NCBI RefSeq assembly: GCF_014191605.1
Contig: NZ_JACHWU010000002.1
Location: forward strand, 62,001 to 126,000
DNA: 64,000 nucleotides
DNA from: Prauserella isguenensis
Lineage (GTDB): Bacteria; Actinomycetota; Actinomycetes; Mycobacteriales; Pseudonocardiaceae
Reading direction: 5' to 3'
Below are positions 60,044 through 64,000 of this stretch, in pieces. The notes under the pieces were generated by a model. That model made no database searches. It was not told the origin of the DNA and was given only the letters and a program-made list of their open reading frames with translations. The number at the start of each line of letters is the position of its first letter. The stretch's first letter is position 1. Both the position numbers and the translations under genes were made by a program.

Positions 60044-60823
60044 TTAGCCGGCGACCGGGTGGTCGACCGCATCGGCGGGACGCACCGTCCCGCCGGTGAC
60101 GACCTCGGCGTAGATGCCCATCTCGTTGTGCCCGAACTCCTGGTGGAGGCGCCGTGGAAGGTCGATGTCCCGCTCAGCCGTGTCCGGGTTGACCTCCGTC
60201 GCCGCGCAGCGTTTCGTGGCGAGCACACCCCGCAGCCGCAGGTCGCCGACGGTGATCTCCTCGCCGACGAGGTCGCGTTCGCTGAATGCGGGCAGCCCGT
60301 CGTAGTAGAGGTTCGCGCGGAACCGGCGGGGGTCGAGTTCCGTGCCGAGACGCTCGCCGAGCGCGCGCACCGAGGCGAGGTTCACCAGCGAGACGGCGTT
60401 CATCATCGCGTCCGACACCACCGAGACATCGGTGAACCGTCTGCCGTCGACGCGGGCCAGCACGGGCGGAGTGGACAGGCCGAGTGCCTCGGCGAAGAAT
60501 GTGGTCACGGCCGCGGCGCCGTCGTCGGTGGTGAGGGTGGCCTCGAGTACGGTGCGGCCGTCCCGCTCCGCACACAGCACACCGGTCTCCGGGTCGAAAC
60601 GGGTGCGGTACCCGGCGAGGGACGCGTTGCGGGCGAGCATGAAGAACTGCGTCTTCGGCAGCGGCTCGGCCAACCCGGGGGTGTACTTGCCGTCGGGCCG
60701 GGCGAGCGCGAACGCCCGGTCGTAGGGCACGCCGCAGCCGGGCTCGAGGGTGACGGACGACAGTTCCTGCGGGCTCAGTCCCTTGACAGGGTGGACGTAC
60801 AGTCCGCGGATCTCGCCGGCCAT
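60044..60823 (-). CDS. MOSC-domain protein (YcbX/mARC-like)
   Basis: A 259-residue protein with the MOSC_N barrel ([31 protein letters not shown]) and the MOSC domain ([27 protein letters not shown]) that ends in the molybdenum-cofactor cysteine: [18 protein letters not shown]. YcbX/mARC proteins reduce N-hydroxylated compounds with electrons from a partner. No electron-transfer partner is coupled here. ATG 60823 has GAAGGGCAGG upstream; the gene is divergent from the ABC pair. Confidence 0.9.
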   Translation of the reverse strand: MAGEIRGLYVHPVKGLSPQELSSVTLEPGCGVPYDRAFALARPDGKYTPGLAEPLPKTQFFMLARNASLAGYRTRFDPETGVLCAERDGRTVLEATLTTDDGAAAVTTFFAEALGLSTPPVLARVDGRRFTDVSVVSDAMMNAVSLVNLASVRALGERLGTELDPRRFRANLYYDGLPAFSERDLVGEEITVGDLRLRGVLATKRCAATEVNPDTAERDIDLPRRLHQEFGHNEMGIYAEVVTGGTVRPADAVDHPVAG

Positions 60824-60872
60824 GTCGCCTGCCCTTCTCGCGGCGGGTTCGGAATGTTCAGAGGCAATCTAA

Positions 60873-60922
60873 CCGTTCCCCGGACAGCGGTCCGCGCCCG
60901 GGAACCGCACGCCGGGGAACGG
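60873..60922. promoter_or_regulatory. 11-bp inverted repeat in the MOSC/ABC divergent gap
   Basis: CCGTTCCCCGG (60873-60883) and CCGGGGAACGG (60912-60922) are perfect inverted copies with 28 bases between. They flank the middle of the divergent gap and could be paired operators or a hairpin in the ABC leader. Confidence 0.55.
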
Positions 60923-60942
60923 GCGTCACGGAAGGGGAGGCA

Positions 60943-61920
60943 GTGACAGCATCCACGGCTCCGGCCATCGAGACGTCCGGCCTGGTCAAGGTGTTCGGCA
61001 CAACGCGCGCGGTCGACGGCATCGACCTGACCGTGCCGGAGGCGGCCGTGTACGGGATTCTCGGGCCCAACGGTGCGGGTAAGACGACGTTCGTACGCAT
61101 GCTCGCGACGCTGCTGCGACCGGACGCCGGGAGTGCCACGGTGTTCGGGCGCGACATCGTCGGCGACGCTTCGGTGGTACGCACCCAGGTGAGCCTCACG
61201 GGGCAGTACGCGTCCATCGACGAGGACCTGACGGGTACCGAGAACCTGGTGCTCCTCGGCAGATTGCTGGGACACGGCAAGGCCGCGGCGAAGCGGCGCT
61301 CGGGGGAGCTGCTCGACGCGTTCGGGCTGACCGACGCCGCCGACCGGCAGGTGAAGAACTACTCCGGCGGCATGCGGCGGCGCATCGACATCGCCGCGAG
61401 CATCATCTCCACGCCACGCCTGCTCTTCCTCGACGAGCCGACGACGGGCTTGGACCCGCGCAGCCGCAACCAGGTGTGGGACATCGTGCGGATCGTCGTC
61501 GCGCAGGGCACGACCGTGCTGCTCACGACGCAGTACCTCGACGAGGCGGATCATCTCGCGAGCCGCATCGCGGTGATCGACCACGGCACGGTCATCGCGG
61601 AGGGCACGCCGGGCGAGCTCAAGTCGTCCGTCGGAGCGGGCTCGGTGCACGTACGGCTGCGCAACGGTGAGCAGCGGGCCCAGGCCGAACGTGTGCTGGC
61701 CGCGGAGTTGGGCACCGAGGTTCATTTCGCCGCCGACCCCGTGGCGTTGACGGCGCGGATCGCGGGTGGCGAGTCCGGGCATGGTGCTGCCGAGCACGCG
61801 TCGCGCGCGTTGGCGCGGCTGGCGCAGGACGGCATCACCGTCGACGACTTCTCCCTCGGCCAGCCGAGCCTCGACGAGGTGTTCCTGGCCCTGACCGACC
61901 GGAAGGAGACGCGGGCATGA
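60943..61920 (+). CDS. DrrA-type ABC exporter ATPase
   Basis: A 325-residue ATPase of the DrrA daunorubicin-resistance family: Walker [11 protein letters not shown]-loop [16 protein letters not shown], signature YSGGMRRR, Walker [17 protein letters not shown] and H-loop TTQYLDEAD. The C-terminal domain ending in [14 protein letters not shown] is the DrrA hallmark. It drives export by the permease coded next (overlap ATGA). GTG 60943 has GGGGAGG just upstream. The substrate is a lipid or drug-like molecule; which one is unknown. Confidence 0.92.
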   Translation: MTASTAPAIETSGLVKVFGTTRAVDGIDLTVPEAAVYGILGPNGAGKTTFVRMLATLLRPDAGSATVFGRDIVGDASVVRTQVSLTGQYASIDEDLTGTENLVLLGRLLGHGKAAAKRRSGELLDAFGLTDAADRQVKNYSGGMRRRIDIAASIISTPRLLFLDEPTTGLDPRSRNQVWDIVRIVVAQGTTVLLTTQYLDEADHLASRIAVIDHGTVIAEGTPGELKSSVGAGSVHVRLRNGEQRAQAERVLAAELGTEVHFAADPVALTARIAGGESGHGAAEHASRALARLAQDGITVDDFSLGQPSLDEVFLALTDRKETRA

Positions 61921-62771
61921 CGAGCACGTCGAGCGCCGAGCGCGCCGAGACCGACGGCTACACGCCCGTTGCGGACAACCTGGGCGCGGTGCTGGCCACG
62001 GGGGAACCGCCGAGACCGCCGAGCGCGTGGTCGGCGTCGGTGACGTTCGCGTGGCGGGCGATGTTGAAGATCAAGCACGTGCCGGAGCAGCTGTTCGACG
62101 TCACGGCGTTCCCGGTGATCATGACCCTCATGTTCACCTACCTGTTCGGCGGTGCGCTGGCGGGTTCGCCGGAGGAGTACCTGCAGTACCTGCTGCCGGG
62201 CGTACTGGTGATGAGCGTCGCGATGATCACGATGTACACCGGAGTCGGGTTGAACGCCGACATCCAGAAAGGCGTGTTCGACCGGTTCCGCACGCTGCCG
62301 ATCTGGCGGCCGTCCGCGCTGGTGGGCGCGGTGATCGGCGACGTGTGCCGTTATTCGCTGGCCTCGGTCGTGATCATCGTGCTGGGCCTGGCTCTCGGGT
62401 ACCGGCCCGGTGGCGGGCTGGTCGGCGTGCTGGCCGGCGTGGGGCTGCTGCTGGTGTTCTCGTTCGCGTTCTCGTGGATCTGGACGTTGCTCGGCCTGCT
62501 CCTGCGGTCGGAACGGTCGGTGATGGGGGTCAGCGCCATGGTGCTGTTCCCGCTGTCGTTCCTCAGCAACGTGTTCGTCGACCCGCGGACGATGCCGTCC
62601 TGGCTCCAGGGGTTCGTCGACGTCAATCCGATCGCGCACCTGGTCGCGGCGGTGCGTGGCGCGCTGAGCGGGCAGTGGGACGGGTCGGCGACGCTGTGGA
62701 TGTTCGTCTCGGCCGGGATCATCCTCGCGATCTTCGGCCCGCTGACCATGCGGATGTACAACCGGAAGTGA
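61917..62771 (+). CDS. DrrB-type ABC-2 permease
   Basis: A 284-residue ABC-2 permease with six hydrophobic helices. [27 protein letters not shown] is the first; [16 protein letters not shown] and [22 protein letters not shown] carry the conserved ABC-2 motif (F-RF+TLP). [19 protein letters not shown] then [12 protein letters not shown] are DrrB-like. ATG 61917 overlaps the ATPase stop by four bases. The two proteins form one exporter. Confidence 0.92.
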   Translation: MTSTSSAERAETDGYTPVADNLGAVLATGEPPRPPSAWSASVTFAWRAMLKIKHVPEQLFDVTAFPVIMTLMFTYLFGGALAGSPEEYLQYLLPGVLVMSVAMITMYTGVGLNADIQKGVFDRFRTLPIWRPSALVGAVIGDVCRYSLASVVIIVLGLALGYRPGGGLVGVLAGVGLLLVFSFAFSWIWTLLGLLLRSERSVMGVSAMVLFPLSFLSNVFVDPRTMPSWLQGFVDVNPIAHLVAAVRGALSGQWDGSATLWMFVSAGIILAIFGPLTMRMYNRK

Positions 62772-62777
62772 CGCCGG

Positions 62778-62798
62778 CGGCGGGCCGTCGACCCGCCG
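62778..62798. terminator. Short hairpin between convergent genes
   Basis: CGGCGGG (62778-62784) pairs with CCCGCCG (62792-62798), seven-base loop, 6 bases after the permease stop and before the facing peptidase end. No T-run. Confidence 0.5.
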
Positions 62799-62849
62799 TA
62801 TGAGCGAGGCACGCGCACACCGACACGGCGGAGCAGGACACGCGCGCGG

Positions 62850-64000
62850 TCAGGCGCTGCGGAAGAACCGGTCGAGTACGCGCGTGCCGAACTTGAGCGC
62901 GTCCACGGGGACCCGCTCGTCGACGCCGTGGAACAGCGCCGAGAAATCCAGGTCGGCGGGCAGCTGCAGGGGAGCGAACCCGAAGTTGCGGATGTCGAGC
63001 CGCTGAAACGCCTTGGCGTCGGTGCCCGCCGACAGCATGTAGGGCAGGGTGCGCGAGCCGGGGTCCTCGGCCGTGACGGCGGCGCTCATGGCGTCGACGA
63101 GCGCGCCGTCGAACGTCGTCTCGACCGGCGGCAACTCCATCCACTCCCGCTCGACGTCGGGGCCGAGCAGCTCGTCGAGCTCCCGGTCGAAGGCATCCAG
63201 CCTGCCGGGGAGGATGCGGCAATCGACGGACGCCTCGGCGACCGACGGGATCACGTTGGCCTTGTAACCGGCCGTGAGCATCGTCGGGTTGGCCGTGTCG
63301 CGCAGCGTCGCGCCGATCATCCTGGAGATGTTTCCGAGCTTGGCGACGCTGCCCTCGAGGTCGTCCTCCGGGAACTCCCAACCGGTGATCTCCGTGACCC
63401 CGTCCAGGAACTCCCGCACCGAGTCGGACACGACGAGCGGGAAGCGGTGGTTGCCGAGCTTCGCGACGGCCTCGGAGAGCTTCGTGACGGCGTTGTCGCG
63501 GTGGATCATCGAGCCGTGACCCGCCGTGCCGCGCACGCGCAGGGTCATCCAGCGGATGCCGCGCTGGGCCGTCTCAACCAGGTAGGCCCGCACGTCGTCC
63601 TTCAGCGTGACGGAGAATCCCCCGACCTCGCTGATCGCCTCGGTGGCACCTTCGAAGAGCTCGGGCCGGTTCGACACCAACCACTGCGCGCCGTACTTGC
63701 CGCCCGCCTCCTCGTCGGCGAGGAAAGCGAAGATCATGTCGCGGGGCGGGACGATGCCCTCACGCTTGTAGTGGCGTGCGAGGGCGAGCGTCATGCCCAC
63801 CATGTCCTTCATGTCGACCGCGCCGCGGCCCCAGACGTAGCCGTCCTGCACCGCACCCGAGAACGGGTGCACGGACCACTCGGCGGGGTCGGCCGGCACG
63901 ACGTCCAGGTGGCCGTGCACGAGCAGCGCGCCACGGGTGGGGTCGGCGCCGGGCAGGCGTGCGACGACGTTGTGCCGGTTCGTCCCGCCCGACTCGACGT
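62850..64000 (-). CDS. M20-family metallopeptidase, N-terminus outside the window
   Basis: The minus-strand frame is open from the right edge (ESGGTNRHNVVARLPG at the edge) to the stop at 62850, 383 codons. Zinc ligands of M20 enzymes are visible: His-x-Asp in VHGHLDVV, Asp in GAVDMKDM, Glu-Glu in LADEEAGGKYG, and a dimerisation domain with GTAGHGSMIHRDNAVTKL. ESGG-T-NVVARLPG before it is also typical for M20 (ArgE/DapE/carboxypeptidase branch). The GTG at 63920 is internal, not the start. About 60 N-terminal residues are probably missing. Substrate: an N-acyl amino acid or dipeptide. Confidence 0.9.
   Translation of the reverse strand, partial: VESGGTNRHNVVARLPGADPTRGALLVHGHLDVVPADPAEWSVHPFSGAVQDGYVWGRGAVDMKDMVGMTLALARHYKREGIVPPRDMIFAFLADEEAGGKYGAQWLVSNRPELFEGATEAISEVGGFSVTLKDDVRAYLVETAQRGIRWMTLRVRGTAGHGSMIHRDNAVTKLSEAVAKLGNHRFPLVVSDSVREFLDGVTEITGWEFPEDDLEGSVAKLGNISRMIGATLRDTANPTMLTAGYKANVIPSVAEASVDCRILPGRLDAFDRELDELLGPDVEREWMELPPVETTFDGALVDAMSAAVTAEDPGSRTLPYMLSAGTDAKAFQRLDIRNFGFAPLQLPADLDFSALFHGVDERVPVDALKFGTRVLDRFFRSA

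Noticed and set aside
1-64000. Prophage, insertion sequence, integrative element or rRNA.
   Set aside because: No transposase, integrase, terminal repeats, attachment-site duplication or rRNA sequence was seen; tRNA-Sec is the only RNA gene recognised.

Overview
The window is very GC-rich. It uses GTG and TTG starts freely, and many genes sit directly behind a TANNNT box with no room for a ribosome binding site (leaderless transcripts). Together with acVLRF1, several FadE-type acyl-CoA dehydrogenases, a TIGR03084 protein, TetR regulators and a PknB-like kinase, this points to an actinobacterium, most likely Pseudonocardiaceae (Saccharomonospora or a relative; inference from gene content only). 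No phage, insertion sequence or CRISPR array was seen. The sequence is ordinary chromosome with a strong catabolic and regulatory content.

Layout. 1-1160: end of a SUF iron-sulfur operon (sufS end, sufU, sufT-like) closed by a strong hairpin. 1245-10690: one long minus-strand operon that reads as carnitine breakdown: a two-HTH regulator, BKACE (cdhC), carnitine dehydrogenase (cdhA), betainyl-CoA thioesterase (cdhB), a complete Opp/Dpp-type ABC importer and a beta-lactamase-fold hydrolase. 10845-15698: dGTPase, a GNAT remnant, the release factor acVLRF1, an ABC-F factor behind a tiny leader ORF, and a small HTH protein. 15704-23841: a membrane glycosyltransferase, an ABC exporter, an LCP ligase with a collagen-like tail, Bcp, and a degenerate GGDEF-EAL protein split by a frameshift. 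24093-28319: P450 and Baeyer-Villiger-type monooxygenase facing an AraC regulator, laid out like mycobacterial mymA-virS. 28276-34012: acetoacetate-decarboxylase-like protein and frameshifted crotonase, divergent from TIGR03084, two acyl-CoA dehydrogenases and a TetR gene.

34132-43602 holds a yeast-type cytosine deaminase, a TetR/SDR/SDR locus, CutA, and a six-gene minus-strand operon: fabG, maoC, an APH-family kinase and three acyl-CoA dehydrogenases. The APH kinase next to an acyl-CoA dehydrogenase resembles LvaA/LvaC and the two halves of ACAD10/11, which suggests breakdown of 4-hydroxyacyl-CoA. A shared 14-bp operator (TAAGCG-NN-CGCTTA type) occurs at three places here and may tie these loci into one regulon.

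43747-52104: a J-domain/NERD membrane protein, homocysteine methyltransferase, a membrane protein, a small unknown with a perfect 20-bp palindrome at its promoter, a Ser/Thr kinase and a VanW/YoaR-type envelope protein, the last two with long repetitive tails. 52149-56402: complete selenocysteine machinery (selD, tRNA-Sec, selA, selB) with no selenoprotein gene in view. 56421-64000: AlkB, small PASTA protein, NUDIX, zinc-ribbon protein, alpha/beta hydrolase, HIT, MOSC, a DrrAB-type ABC pair and an M20 peptidase that runs off the right edge.

Two genes (GGDEF-EAL and crotonase) each carry a one-base deletion relative to an uninterrupted reading frame. Both keep translational coupling to the next gene, so sequencing error or very recent mutation is likely. 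Functions are assigned from motifs recognised by eye; no database search was possible.
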